Shown: piece by piece, positions 42,938 to 55,383 of the stretch
Layout: each line of letters starts with the position of its first letter
How positions within the stretch are numbered: position 1 is the first letter of the stretch
Position numbers and translations under genes: made by a program
The notes under the pieces: model-generated
What the model saw: the letters and a program-made list of their open reading frames with translations, nothing else
Databases searched by the model: none
Told to the model about the DNA's origin: nothing
Assembly: GCA_964019695.1 (NCBI GenBank)
Contig: OZ026518.1
Location: forward strand, 74,765,912-74,829,911
DNA: 64,000 nt
Direction: 5' to 3'
Origin: Loripinus fragilis
Taxonomy: Eukaryota > Mollusca > Bivalvia > Lucinida > Lucinidae

Positions 42938-43127
42938 TTACTCTATACTACACCACATGCTCAAAAACAGAACTTAAATTCATGCATATGTATGTCCGGT
43001 CTAATATTAGAAAAGTCTTGAAATGCAAGTTAATCTACAAACGTACTCACACTGAAATTGCATATCTTTTGCTTTCTTGGTATTATATTTTCAGAGTTTT
43101 ATTCTTTCACATCACAAACACTTCAGA

Positions 43128-43566
43128 GCAAACAGTGTAGACCATAATCTTACAAGAGCTGCCTGATCGGGGTCTGCTCTGTTTGCAAAAGTGTTAAAAG
43201 GCGTCTCTGTGAGGTTTTAAAAAGGATTGATAAGGATCATGCAAAAAGTGCCCACAAAGTTTTGGGAAAACATTTTCTCGGTCTTGTTTTTCTTTGGCAT
43301 ATATATGCGTCAATTGCAACAACAACGATATAATTGCATCACCATATTTCCATAAGCAAACAGAGTAGACCCTGATCAGGCAGCTAAGAGCTGCCTGATC
43401 TGAGTCTGCTCTGATTGCAAACGTGTTAAAAGGCGTCTAAAGGATTGATCAGGACCATGCAATAAGTATTCACAGAGTGGGAACACATTTTTTCCTGTCT
43501 TGTTTTTCTTGGGCATATATGCGTCAACTGCAACAACAACGATTTAATTGCATCACCATTTGCACG
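43128..43566 (+). repeat. Tandem pair of about 225-bp hairpin-bearing units
   Basis: Each unit has an AAACAG(T/A)GTAGACC..GCCTGATC..GTCTGCTCTG hairpin, then GTGTTAAAAGGCGTCT, a GGATTGAT(A/C)AGGA block, TGTCTTGTTTTTCTT-like sequence and CAACAACAACGAT(A/T)TAATTGC ATCACCAT. Similarity is high but not perfect. Confidence 0.9.
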
Positions 43567-43904
43567 CAGGCAACATTGCTAAGCGTCTTTGTTATATACA
43601 TTATAATCTCCCTGGCGAATTTAAGGGGTGTTTTTATCATCAGACAAAACCGTTCAGCATGTTCTAGGTACATGTATAAATTGCTAAAACGCTTTTGTGA
43701 TAAGTATAGATAGTTATTATAGACAACCAGAGACATTGAGCTACCCCATACAAAAATAAGCCTTGCTGTATGCTTACACACATACCATACCGCCTTCTGC
43801 TGATGAGCACAAATTGAGCATGCCTTTTGTTATCCGAGTACTTGATCGCTTCGCCCATGATACACAAAAAAAATCTCCGAAAGACACATTCTATATGAAA
43901 TGAA

Positions 43905-44112
43905 CTATTTATGTTTTAACCCATTTTAGCCTAGCATCCCTTAAATGGGACATGGGCAAACAGTCAGACCCAGATGAGACGCCGCATCATGAATAATCAG
44001 GATATTCACTATTTGCTTGAAAGATAATCAAATTATGTACATGACACCCCTAAAATGTTGAAAAGACTCGTCCTAAACAGAGCCATTAGAGTTAGACTAG
44101 CTACAAGTATTT
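43905..44112 (+). mobile_element. AAACAGT..GATCAG element
   Basis: TTTTAACCCATTTTAGCCTA, CAAACAGTCAGACCCAGATG, GAGACGCCGCAT and AAAAGACTCGTCC correspond inverted to the 7.64-7.87 kb copy. Confidence 0.65.
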
Positions 44113-45029
<917 letters not shown>

Positions 45030-45239
45030 AAGTATAGGGAGCCTTGGGAACCGTTGAACACCTTTGAAGAGTTTGAAAAGTAAAGCAAAATGTTTGTTTG
45101 TTGTAGTTGTTTTTTTTTCTTCTAAAAATCATTCAGGAATGCCATCAAAGAGGCAGAACTCAATGTCTAAAACAATCGAGCCAATCAACTCTTCTTGGTC
45201 ACGTCAACAGTCAGCTGTATAGCGTTGCATGCTGTGCAA

Positions 45240-48200
45240 TTTCGCATGCTTCTTTATCGTCTGCTGATTTTTTTTTCAAAATCAATTTTTTCATAAAAAA
45301 CATTCCAGGACTACCACCACAGTGTCAAACAGTTTGGCTTTGAAAGCGTCGGGCCTGGTCTCGGTCCAAACTGTTTGCAAAAGGTTATCAGCAGACCGTA
45401 AACTGAGTCGTCACTAGCAGGAAGAGTCGCTAACAGGCAGCGAGTTAATTAACATGATTCTTTATCGTCTGCTGATTTTTTTCAAAATCTACTTCTTCAA
45501 AAAATTATTTCAACTTTAACAAAAAACTATTTCAGGACTACCATCAGAGTGTCAAGCAGTTAGGATCGAGATCAGGCCCGACGCTTCAAAGCGTCGGGCC
45601 TGATCTCGGCCCAAACCGTTTGCAGAGGTTATCAGCAGACGGGAAAGTCGTCACTAGTAGACAGAGTCTCTATCTAGCAGGCAGCGAGTTAATTAGCATG
45701 CTTCTTTTTCCAAAATCAACTTCTTCAAAAAATTATTTCAACTTTTCAAAAAATTATTTCAGGACTACCACCAGAGTGTCAAAGAGTTTGGATCCAGATC
45801 AGGATCGACGCTTTGAAAGTGTCGGGCCTGGTCTCTGTCAAAACTGTTTGCAGAGGTTATCAGCAGACGGTAAACTGAGTCGTCACAAGCAGGAAGAGCC
45901 GTTAGCAGGCAGTGAGTTAATTAACATGCCTCTTTATCGTCTGCTGATTTTTTTCAAAATCAACTTCTTCAAAAAATTATTTCAACTTTTTCAATAAATT
46001 ATTTCAGGACTACCATCAGAGTGTCAAACAATTTGGATCGAGATCAGGGCCGACGCTTCAAAGCGTCGGGCCTGGTCTCGGTCCAAACTGTTTGCAGAGG
46101 TTATCAGCAGACGGTAAACTGAGTCGTTACTAGCAGGAAGAGTCGCTAGCAGGCAGCGTGTTAATTAACATGCTTCTTTATCCTCTGCTATTTTTTTTTT
46201 CAAAATCAACTTCTTCAATTAATTATTTCAACTTTTTCAAAAAATTATTTCAGGACTACCATCAGAGTGTCAAACAGTTTGGATCCGGATCAGGCCCGAC
46301 GCTTTAAAAGCGTCCGGTCTGGTTTCGGTCAAAACTTTTTGCAGAGATTATCAGCAGACGGTAAACTGAGTCGTCACTAGCAGGAAGAGTCTCTATCTAG
46401 CAGGCAGCGAGTTAATTAACATGCTTCTTTATCGTCTGCTGATTTTTTTTCAAAATCAACTTCGTCAAAAAATTATTTCAACTTTTTCAAAAAATTATTT
46501 CAGGACTACCATTAGAGTGTCAAATAGTTTGGATCCAGATCAGGTCCGATGATTTGAAAGCGTCAGACCTGTTCTCGGTCCAAACTGTCTGCAGAGATTA
46601 TCAGCAGACGGTAAACTGAGTCGTCACTAGCAGGAAGAGTCTCTAGCAGGCAGCGAGTTAATCAACATGCTTCTTTATTGTCTGCTGATTTTTTTTCAAA
46701 ATCAACTTCTTCAAAAAATTATTTCAACTTTTTCAAAAAAATAGTTCAGGACTACGATTAGAGTTTCAAACAGTTTGAATCGAGATCAGACCTGACGCTT
46801 TGGGGCCTAGTCTCGGTCCAAACTGTTTGCAGAGATTATCAGCAGACGGTAAACTGAGTCGTCACTAGCAGGAAGAGTCGCTAGCAGGCAACGAGTTAAT
46901 TAACATGCTTCTTTATCGTCTGCTGATTTTTTTCAAAATCTACTTCTTCAAAAAATTATTTCAACTTTAACAAAAAACTATTTCAGGACTACCATCAGAG
47001 TGTCAAGCAGTTAGGATCGAGATCAGGCCCGACGCTTCAAAGCGTCGGGCCTGATCTCGGCCCAAACCGTTTGCAGAGGTTATCAGCAGACGGGAAAGTC
47101 GTCACTAGTAGACAGAGTCTCTATCTAGCAGGCAGCGAGTTAATTAGCATGCTTCTTTTTCCAAAATCAACTTCTTCAAAAAATTATTTCAACTTTTCAA
47201 AAAATTATTTCAGGACTACCACCAGAGTGTCAAAGAGTTTGGATCCAGATCAGGATCGACGCTTTGAAAGTGTCGGGCCTGGTCTCTGTCAAAACTGTTT
47301 GCAGAGGTTATCAGCAGACGGTAAACTGAGTCGTCACAAGCAGGAAGAGCCGTTAGCAGGCAGTGAGTTAATTAACATGCCTCTTTATCGTCTGCTGATT
47401 TTTTTCAAAATCAACTTCTTCAAAAAATTATTTCAACTTTTTCAATAAATTATTTCAGGACTACCATCAGAGTGTCAAACAATTTGGATCGAGATCAGGG
47501 CCGACGCTTCAAAGCGTCGGGCCTGGTCTCGGTCCAAACTGTTTGCAGAGGTTATCAGCAGACGGTAAACTGAGTCGTTACTAGCAGGAAGAGTCGCTAG
47601 CAGGCAGCGTGTTAATTAACATGCTTCTTTATCCTCTGCTATTTTTTTTTTCAAAATCAACTTCTTCAATTAATTATTTCAACTTTTTCAAAAAATTATT
47701 TCAGGACTACCATCAGAGTGTCAAACAGTTTGGATCCGGATCAGGCCCGACGCTTTAAAAGCGTCCGGTCTGGTTTCGGTCAAAACTTTTTGCAGAGATT
47801 ATCAGCAGACGGTAAACTGAGTCGTCACTAGCAGGAAGAGTCTCTATCTAGCAGGCAGCGAGTTAATTAACATGCTTCTTTATCGTCTGCTGATTTTTTT
47901 TCAAAATCAACTTCGTCAAAAAATTATTTCAACTTTTTCAAAAAATTATTTCAGGACTACCATTAGAGTGTCAAATAGTTTGGATCCAGATCAGGTCCGA
48001 TGATTTGAAAGCGTCAGACCTGTTCTCGGTCCAAACTGTCTGCAGAGATTATCAGCAGACGGTAAACTGAGTCGTCACTAGCAGGAAGAGTCTCTAGCAG
48101 GCAGCGAGTTAATCAACATGCTTCTTTATTGTCTGCTGATTTTTTTTCAAAATCAACTTCTTCAAAAAATTATTTCAACTTTTTCAAAAAAATAGTTCAG

Positions 48201-49040
48201 GACTACGATTAGAGTTTCAAACAGTTTGAATCGAGATCAGACCTGACGCTTTGGGGCCTAGTCTCGGTCCAAACTGTTTGCAGAGATTATCAGCAGACGG
48301 TAAACTGAGTCGTCACTAGCAGGAAGAGTCGCTAGCAGGCAACGAGTTAATTAACATGCTTCTTTATCGTCTGCTGATTTTTTTTCAAAATCAACTTTTT
48401 CAAAAATTATTTCAGGAATACCATCAGAATGTCAAACCGTTTGGACCGAGACCAGGCCCGACGCTACAAAGCATCGGGCCTGGTCTCGGTCCAAACTGTT
48501 TGCAGAGGTTATCAGCAGACGGTAAACTGAGTCGTCACTAGCAGGAAGAGTCTCTAGCACGCAGCGAGGTAATTTACATGCTTCTTTATCGTCTGCTGAT
48601 TTTTTTCAAAATCAACTTCGTCAAAAAATTATTTCAGGACTACCATCAGAGTGTAAAACAGTTTGGATCCAGATCAGGCGCGGCGCTTTGAAAGCGTCGG
48701 GCCTGGTCTCGGCCCAAACTGTTTGTAGAGGTTATTAGCAGACAGTAAGTCGTCACTAGAAGGAAGAGTCTCTCATCTAGCAGGAACATGCATCTTTATC
48801 GTCTGCTGATTTTTGTTTCAGTCAACTTCTTCAACAAAAAAAAAATCAACTTTTCAAAAATTTATTTCAGGACTACCATCAGAGTGTCAAACAATTTGGA
48901 TCGAGATCAGGGCCGACGCTTCAAAGCGTCGGGCCTAGTCTCGGTCCAAACTGTTTGCATAGGTTATCAGCGCACTACTTAAGTCGTAACCAGCAGGAAG
49001 AGACATTAGCAGTCTCTATCTAGCAGGCAGCGAGTTAATT
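45240..49040 (+). repeat. Hairpin satellite: 16 units of 215-249 bp
   Basis: Each unit reads: CTTCTTTATCGTCTGCTGAT, T-rich, CAAAATCAACTTCTTCAAAA, AATTATTTCAGGACTACCAT, CAGAGTGTCAAACAGTTTGG, a hairpin of about 48 bp (GATCAGGCCCGACGCTT and its complement), CAAACTGTTTGCAGAGGTTA, TCAGCAGACGGTAAACTGAG and GTCACTAGCAGGAAGAGTC. Unit starts (CAGGACTAC) fall near 45304, 45533, 45762, 46005, 46253, 46501, 46747, 46985, 47213, 47456, 47703, 47952, 48198, 48413, 48636 and 48868. Single diverged units lie at 3.54, 7.2 and 32.76 kb. The 125-codon frames are artefacts. Confidence 0.96.
45458..48359 (+). repeat. Tandem duplication of a 1,451-bp six-unit block
   Basis: 45458-46908 and 46909-48359 appear identical wherever compared, including private variants such as GCGTCCGGTCTGG and TTTGGGGCCTAG. 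Neighbouring units inside each block differ from one another by many changes. The 125-codon open frames at 45620 and 47071 have the same translation and start exactly 1,451 bp apart. Confidence 0.95.
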
Positions 49041-49259
49041 AAAACTGGCATATAGCCGACTGATCAAATGTCTTGATGCCATTTACTCACGCTAGAGTCA
49101 AGTGAAGCAATTGATCAGTAATTAAACTTTTCCTTTTCTTCATCAGTTATATATGACAACTGTTGTTCCCGAGGGCCAGTCTTACAGTTTAATGCCACCT
49201 AGAGAAAGCGAGCCTTTCATGCTTACCATGGATACCATGGATAAAGCCCTCCGAAGCTC

Positions 49260-49487
49260 GTTAACCCTTTTAAAAAACGCCAGTCACAACAGCTGTCGTC
49301 TGATTTTTAGTCTGCTGAAATGTTTAAGAAGTATCGTTGAATAAATATTTGACAGTGTAGACCCGTATCAGACTGTTCCAACAGGAGCAGTCTGATGTGG
49401 ATCCACACTGTTTGTTAATAATGTTAGGCAATACTTTGTAGCAGACGACACTTTGATGTACATTTTTGCAGGCGCTATAAGGGTGAA
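49260..49487 (+). mobile_element. Non-coding element, family AACCCTT..AGCGCCAATCACAAC
   Basis: TTAACCCTTTTAAAAAACGC and GGCGCTATAAGGGTGAA are inverted ends. Inside are CACAACAGCTGTCGTCTGAT, TGAAATGTTTAAGAAGTATC, a hairpin AGACTGTTCC..GGAGCAGTCT and GTAGCAGACGACACTTT. Confidence 0.8.
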
Positions 49488-49900
49488 TCCCTATTCAATG
49501 CACTGATTGCTAAGACCTAGCATTTTTTTCAGGGACAGAAAATACTAGTAGAGCCTGTGGCCCTATTATGGGCCTCGGTCGCGAAAAAGCTCATCCTCGG
49601 GATTTTGACCAAGTAAGGCCCATAACGAGCTTGCTCAGTTACAGCAACTAGCTAGAATATTAAAATTATGCATGGAGCAAGTTTGAGAACTATTAAAGTA
49701 TATTTGCCAGAAAGCGCTGGCCAGATTGCGTACATGAACAGTATGGTCTGCACCTTTGTTATTTGTATGCAACAAAGTATATTTTACTCTAACAAACTAC
49801 ATGTATATAGAGAGAAAAGCGTCACCGAAAATCAGATTGGATATCGAAAAGCGTAGTTTATTTTACCATGTATTCTCCAATTTATGTTCCGAAAGAACCT
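49488..49900. other. No gene; weak inverted words
   Basis: GGCCCTATTATGGGCC at about 49559 is a short palindrome and GGCCCATAACGAGC recurs near 49616. Otherwise nothing supportable. Confidence 0.35.
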
Positions 49901-50108
49901 ACAGTAAAACCTGTGTATAACGGCCACTCTCAATAAGAACAAAAATGTTTTTCAAGACGAAATATCGCTTAAAGCAGGTCGAAAGTATTGCAGAATGCTC
50001 CCTTTGAAGCATTCTGTAATACTTTTGACCTTCATTAAGCTACCATTTGTCATTAAGACCTTTGTTTTGTCTATTTTTGAGTGGCCGTTTTACACAGGTT
50101 TTACTGTA
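49901..50108. mobile_element. TA-flanked palindromic MITE, family CAGTAAAACC (copy 3)
   Basis: CAGTAAAACCTGTGTATAAC and the mirrored GTTTTACACAGGTTTTACTG are the ends, each next to TA. The centre is AGTATTGCAGAATGCTCC against AGCATTCTGTAATACTT. Confidence 0.9.
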
Positions 50109-50204
50109 TTCAGATTGCAAGTGAGCATGCCCAGGAAATGCCACTATCACAGACCAACCCAAGGCACAGTACACGCCAGCAAGAACGTGGCAGTTAAAGT
50201 AAAG

Positions 50205-50450
50205 CAACCAGGCCTCGCGGTTATAAAACTCGATTTCATTCTCAAACTCAAAATAAAGCGCAATGATTGGCTGCTTGTGGACTTTCTCAAACTCAAAATA
50301 AAGCGCAATGATTGGCTGCTTGTGGACTTTCTCAAATTCAAAATAAAGCGCAATGATTGGCTGCTTGCGGACTCGTCCGCAAGCAGCCAATCATTGCGCT
50401 TTTTTTGAGTTTGAGACTGTGCTCAAGTTTAATAACCTCGGGGCCCATTG
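50205..50450. mobile_element. CGAGGTTATAAAAC-type MITE with an amplified 45-bp arm
   Basis: The ends CAGGCCTCGCGGTTATAAAA and AATAACCTCGGGGCC resemble the MITE family. The left arm holds three direct 45-bp copies (50238, 50283, 50328) of CTCAAACTCAAAATAAAGCG + CAATGATTGGCTGCTTG. The right arm holds one inverted copy (50374-50416), so 50331-50416 is a strong hairpin. Confidence 0.88.
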
Positions 50451-50749
50451 TCGCAAACAGGAAACACGCTAGCACGTATTAACCTGTCGCCTTTCGCTCG
50501 GTGCACACTGGGATTGAGCCGCCATTTTTATTAAAAATATATTATGCGATCACTGCTTGCATGACTCAGGGCTTTTCATCCATAAAATATTGACTTAAAG
50601 AGAAATAATAAACTGTCAAAAAATTAACTTTTGGCTATTTTTAACAATAAATTCTGTCATTACCGCAGTGCGAGAATTGAACGGGACTAGCCAAATATCG
50701 CTAGTTACCCATGATGCAAAGGGCGAAATGCGAGAGATCTAGATGAGGT

Positions 50750-50854
50750 ATCGTCAGGTCTCACGAGAATGCCTCGGGGCCCAGTGAGATGATTGCAGAA
50801 CTAGAAAGGACACTAAGAACTGCATAATAAAACAAGGACCACACACACACACAC

Positions 50855-50925
<71 letters not shown>

Positions 50926-51010
50926 GAAAGATCGAGAGGGGCAACAGTAAACAATGTATCAACAGAACCACCGCCTTAGAACGGACAACCGCAGAAGCAA
51001 CCCTGCATTA
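50750..51010 (-). mobile_element. Probable retroelement 3'-UTR fragment with microsatellites
   Basis: AACAGAACCACCGCCTTAGA (from about 50960) matches the 60.98-kb retroelement end. Upstream, AGAACTAGAAAGGACA-type sequence is a weaker match. A (CA)n/(CAA)n tract separates them. Confidence 0.5.
50840..50925. repeat. (CA)n(CAA)n microsatellite
   Basis: About 27 CA dinucleotides with one CG interruption followed by about ten CAA triplets. Confidence 0.97.
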
Positions 51011-51730
51011 CAAGAATGAAAGATCATATGTCTTTTGCAAATGGCTATGCTTACTTCTCATTCTGAAAAACGTCTACTGCGCATGGACATCCATTCACAT
51101 CTCTGCAGTAAAACAATTTCCCTACTCTATCATTTATCAGTCATTAGTTTTATGACTGATTGGTCTGTTATTTCCAAAGACCAAAGCCATTAAGTTGAAT
51201 TAGCTCTTTCCGCAGAGCTGCAACGATGGGCTGCATCAGATGATACGTTACTGTAATCAATTTACTGACGCAATGGTCACCGAGATGATCTCTAACATTT
51301 TACTAATGGATGGATGGTGTGCGATACATTAGGATCAGGCTAGTCTAGCTCCTAGACCTTGATATGTTTGTCAATTTTACTTTACTCTTCATTCAGTATA
51401 ATTTGATTTCATATAGCTAGTCTCAGATATCAATATTCTCACTTTATCTCAAATATTGCTGTCATAGAAGAAATATTATTTTAAAATGTAATTATCATTT
51501 GTTAAAAAGAATATGATATCAGATTAGTGACTAGTCTAGGATCAGGCTTAAACCTCTCCTGACTTATCAGGATGGGCACGTTATACTTGCCAGTTCAAGT
51601 GATTTTAAAACTTATGGCATATTTAAAAAACGAATTTTCTTTAAACGCCCCTGCTGACGTAAGCCTTTTCGACGGGGCTAAAGATCTAAATTTCAGTCTG
51701 AATCTTCATCTGCATCCAAACGTTATGCAC
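51011..51730. other. No recognisable feature
   Basis: AT-rich; AGGATCAGGCTAGTCTAG at about 51332 and CTAGTCTAGGATCAGGCT at about 51531 are related words. Nothing else. Confidence 0.4.
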
Positions 51731-51801
51731 GCGAGCAGCAAAGGCTCTGACGAGTCTGCGCAATTGCAATTGCGCAGACTCTTCAGAGCTTTCGTTGCTC
51801 G
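51731..51801. repeat. AGCAAAGGCTC palindrome
   Basis: GCGAGCAGCAAAGGCTCTGA, CGAGTCTGCGCAATTG and the mirrored CAATTGCGCAGACTC then AGAGCTTTCGTTGCTCG; same core as the MITE at 27.5-27.7 kb. It abuts the left edge of the 124-bp array. Confidence 0.85.
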
Positions 51802-51802
51802 A

Positions 51803-52002
51803 CAAGTTTTTCATTGGCGCCTTGGTAAAATGCGATAAATTCCAGATCACAACAGTTATTCTATACAGTTTCCCATAGGTCACGGATGTTCGTGACAGAT
51901 TCCAATAACATCATCGGAAAATGTGACAGGTTTTCAGTGACGCCTGGGTAAAATGAGGCAGATTCCCAGATCACCACAGTAAAAAATTACATTATCCCAT
52001 AT
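51803..52002 (+). repeat. 124-bp tandem array, left part
   Basis: About 1.6 units (GGCGCCTTGGTAAAATGCGA, CAGATCACAACAGT, GTCACGGATGTTCGTGACAG), continuing in register after the inserted element at 53099. Confidence 0.9.
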
Positions 52003-53098
52003 CACGGTATATAGACGCAAAGGAGCCTATCGGTTCAAAACTGCTTTTCCTGAGCCCTATCCGCTCCAGAAAAGGAGCCTATCAGCTAAAAACAAGCTTA
52101 GCGATAGACAGTGACATCAAAAGGTAAGTAAAATAATAGTTTCCATTAACTACATGAAGAAAAGGGCAATGAGACCGAACAACAGAGAAGCTATAAGACA
52201 AAAATTAAACAACCACACGTTCGTTGATGATGCAGATTTTTTATAACGTGACACACTCTTCATTTCGGCGACGTCCACAAACGATTACATAATATAACAA
52301 AGAAAACAAACTTTTTTGAACATTTGAGCTGTTCTCGCAATTGCTTTTTGGTATTTTGTAAAGAATGTATGTGGAAAATGACTTATATGCATTTCACAGA
52401 CCGAATTATACGTTGTTCTCTCTATAAATGGCATGGAAAAGAAAATAATCTGGCTAGGGATCCTATTTGTCTTTGGCTAAGGAGCCTATATGGCTACTGG
52501 CTACGGATCCTATATGATATTTCTTACTTTAATAACCTATAGGCTCCCATGGCACTTAGTTGAAAACATATAGGCTCCTGTGCCATGGGTACGGCTCATT
52601 ATCCTGTGCCACAAAATGGTCATTTTTCTCTCAACGTTTAGGCTCCTTAGCCGTCTTGTTTTCAAACATGACCCTTCTTTTCTATGGAAAACCAATTTTA
52701 AAAGCAAACCAGACGCTTTAAGTAAGGGGGTGGAACATAAAACATTTTCTGCTGTGGTGTAGGCCAGAAAAATTGACTGAATTGTTTAGTTTTGCTTCAT
52801 TTTCCAACGCAAACTAAATCGCCGAAAACAGAGCAGTCATTTTCTGTTTAACTTTGTAGACGTGACTTGATATCAGCCTTATCACATGTTTCAAAATCCA
52901 TCAAGTCAGAGACTCAAAAGTCCCGTGGCGTTTGATTTTATGTTACTTACATCGTAAATAATCTATTATTGGCCAAGATTTAAAGTATCTCCTCTCCCCA
53001 TGTCTTGTTTTTGGCGGATAGGCTCCTTTTCTGGAGCTGATGGGGCTCAGGAAAAGCAGTTTTTTTACGGATAGGCTCCTTTGCGTCTATATACCGTG
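52003..53098. mobile_element. 1,096-bp TIR element with CATAT target duplication
   Basis: The left end CACGGTATATAGACGCAAAG + GAGCCTATC and the right end mirror each other for about 95 bp, including ACTGCTTTTCCTGAGCCC and GCTCCAGAAAAGGAGCCTAT. The word AGGAGCCTAT or its complement recurs at least eight times, in the ends and in the interior near 52480-52640. CATAT precedes (51998-52002) and follows (53099-53103) it. No transposase frame is seen; it is non-autonomous. I do not assign a superfamily. Confidence 0.85.
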
Positions 53099-54550
53099 CA
53101 TATATATATAGGTTACGGATGCATGTGACAAATTCCAATAACGTCACAGTAAAATGCGATAGTTTCCAGCGGCGCCTGGGTAAAATGCGACAGGTTCCCA
53201 TATCAACACAGTAACAGTTCATAGTTTCCCATTTGTTACGGATGCATACGAGTTATTCCAATAGTATCATTGTAAAACGTGACAGGATTTCAGTGACGCC
53301 TGGGTAAAATGCGACGGATTCCCATGTCAACACAGTAACATTTCACAGATAAACATTCGTTACGGATGCATGCGACGTATTCCAATAACATCATCGTAAA
53401 ATGTGACAGGTTTTCAGTGACGCCTGGGTAAAATGAGACAGATTCCCAGATCACCACAGTAAAATTTTACAGTATCACATAGGTTACGGATGCATGTGAC
53501 AGATTTCAATATTGTCACAGTAAAGAGTGATAGTTTCAGTAGTGCCTTGGTAAAATGAGACAGATTCCCAGATAATCACAGTAAAATTTTACATTATCCC
53601 ATATATATGTTACGGATTCTTGTGACAGATTCCTATAACTTCACAGTAAAATGTGATAGTTTCAGTGGGGCCTGGGTAAAATGCGACAGATTGCCATGTC
53701 ACCACAGTAACAGTTCACATCATCCCATTCTTTACGGATGCATGCGACATATTCCAATATTGTCACAGTAAAGAGTGATAGTTTTTCAGTGGCGCCTTGG
53801 CAAAATGTGCCAGATTCCCAGATCACAACAGTAATTCTTTACAGTTTCCCATAGGTTACGGATGCGTGCGACAGATTCCAATAACGTCACAATAAATGTA
53901 ATAGTTTTCAGTTGTCCCTGGGTAAAATGCGGCAGATTTTTTAGAGCATCACAGTAAAATTTTACACAATGATTGCTTATAGGTTACCATATATAGGTTA
54001 CGGATGCATATCACAGATTCCAATAACGCCACAGTAAAATATGAAAGTTTCAGTGGCGCCTGGGTAAAATGCGACAGATTCCCATATCACCACAGTAACA
54101 TTTCAAAGTTTCCCATTTGTTACGGATGCATGCGACATATTCCAATACCATCATAGTGAAATGTGATAGGTTTTCAGTGACGCCTGGGTAAAATGTGACA
54201 TATTCCCAGATCACCACAGTAAGATTTTACATTATCCCATATATATGTTAAGGATGCGTGTGACAGATTCCAATAACATCATCGTAAAGAGTGATAGTTT
54301 TTCAGTGGCGCCTTGGTAAAATGCGACAGATTCACAGATCAAAACAGTAAAAAGCATGTGTTAAAAAAGATTACGGATGCACGCTACAGATTCAATAAAG
54401 TCACAGTAAAATGCGATAGTTTTTCAGCGGTGCCTGGGTAAAATGTGACAGATTTCCAGTTCACTAAAGTAAAAAAAATACAGTTCCCTATTGGTTACGG
54501 ATGCATGCGACAGATTCCAATGACGCCACTATAAAATGTGACAGTTTTCA
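53099..54550 (+). repeat. 124-bp tandem array, right part, about 12 units
   Basis: Units start with GGTTACGGATGCATG(C/T)GACA and contain TTCCAATAACGTCACAGTAA, TGATAGTTTTCAGTGGCGCC, TGGGTAAAATGCGACAGATT and CCCAGATCACCACAGTAA. Starts near 53112, 53235, 53360, 53482, 53608, 53731, 53855, 53997, 54120, 54245, 54369 and 54494 give a period of about 124 bp. Confidence 0.95.
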
Positions 54551-54956
54551 GTGACGCCACGGTAAATTTCGTAAGCTTTACCGTAATGCCATACAGTCAA
54601 CTGGAAAGTTTCCAATGGACAAACTCCATGGTAAACTTGTGTCAGTGTCCAATACCGCCACCGTACAATGTAATGTTTCCTATAGACCGTTTCCTCTGGC
54701 GCCAAGATAAATGTGCCTGTTTCCAATAATGCAACCGTAGAATGGGACAGTTTCCCAAAATGCCCTTGTAAGAACGGCTCGGGAAAAGGTGACATATTCC
54801 AATAACGCCATGGCCAATATGCCAGCTACAAATAATGCAACGATCGAATGTGACTGTTTCCAACAAAGCCCTGGTAAAATGCAGCTTTCGTGAACGCCCT
54901 GTTAAAAACGGACCGCTTCCGATCACGCCTTGGCCAATGTTATGCAATGCGAGGTT
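54551..54956 (+). repeat. Transitional degenerate repeats
   Basis: Shorter, irregular units based on CCAATA(A/C)CGCC, GGTAAA and TGTGACAGTTTCC words link the 124-bp array to the 30-bp array. They look like half-unit derivatives. Frames of 63-101 codons here are artefacts. Confidence 0.7.
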
Positions 54957-55383
54957 TCACACAGTGCCCTGGTAAATTGTGACAATTTCTAATATCGCCC
55001 TGGCAATGTGACAAGTTTCCAATATTGCCCTGGCAAATGCGACAGTTTCCAATATCGGCCTGGCAAAAGTGACAGTTTTCAATATTGCCCTGACAAATGT
55101 GACAGTTTCCAATATCGCCCTGGCAAATGTTACAGTTTCCAATATTGCCCTGGCAAATGTGACAGTTTCCAATATCGCCCAGGCAAATGTGACAGTTTCC
55201 AATATCGCCCTGGAAAATGTGACAGTTTCCAATATCGCCCTGGCAAATGTGACAGTTTCCATTATTACCCTGGCAAATGTGACAGTTTCCAATATTGCCC
55301 TAGCAAATGTGACAAGTTTCCAATGTTGCCCTGGCAAATTATACAAGTTTCCAATATCGTCATGGCAATTGTGACAAGTTTCC
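54957..55383 (+). repeat. 30-bp tandem array, about 14 units
   Basis: The unit is GTGACAGTTTCCAATATCGC + CCTGGCAAAT. Thirty is a multiple of three, so 101-151-codon frames run through on both strands (for example a ten-residue repeat ARAILETVTF on minus); these are not genes. Confidence 0.95.

Noticed and set aside
45620..47448. Two identical 125-codon frames
   Set aside because: They lie inside the hairpin satellite and are identical because of the 1,451-bp duplication, not because of conserved coding.
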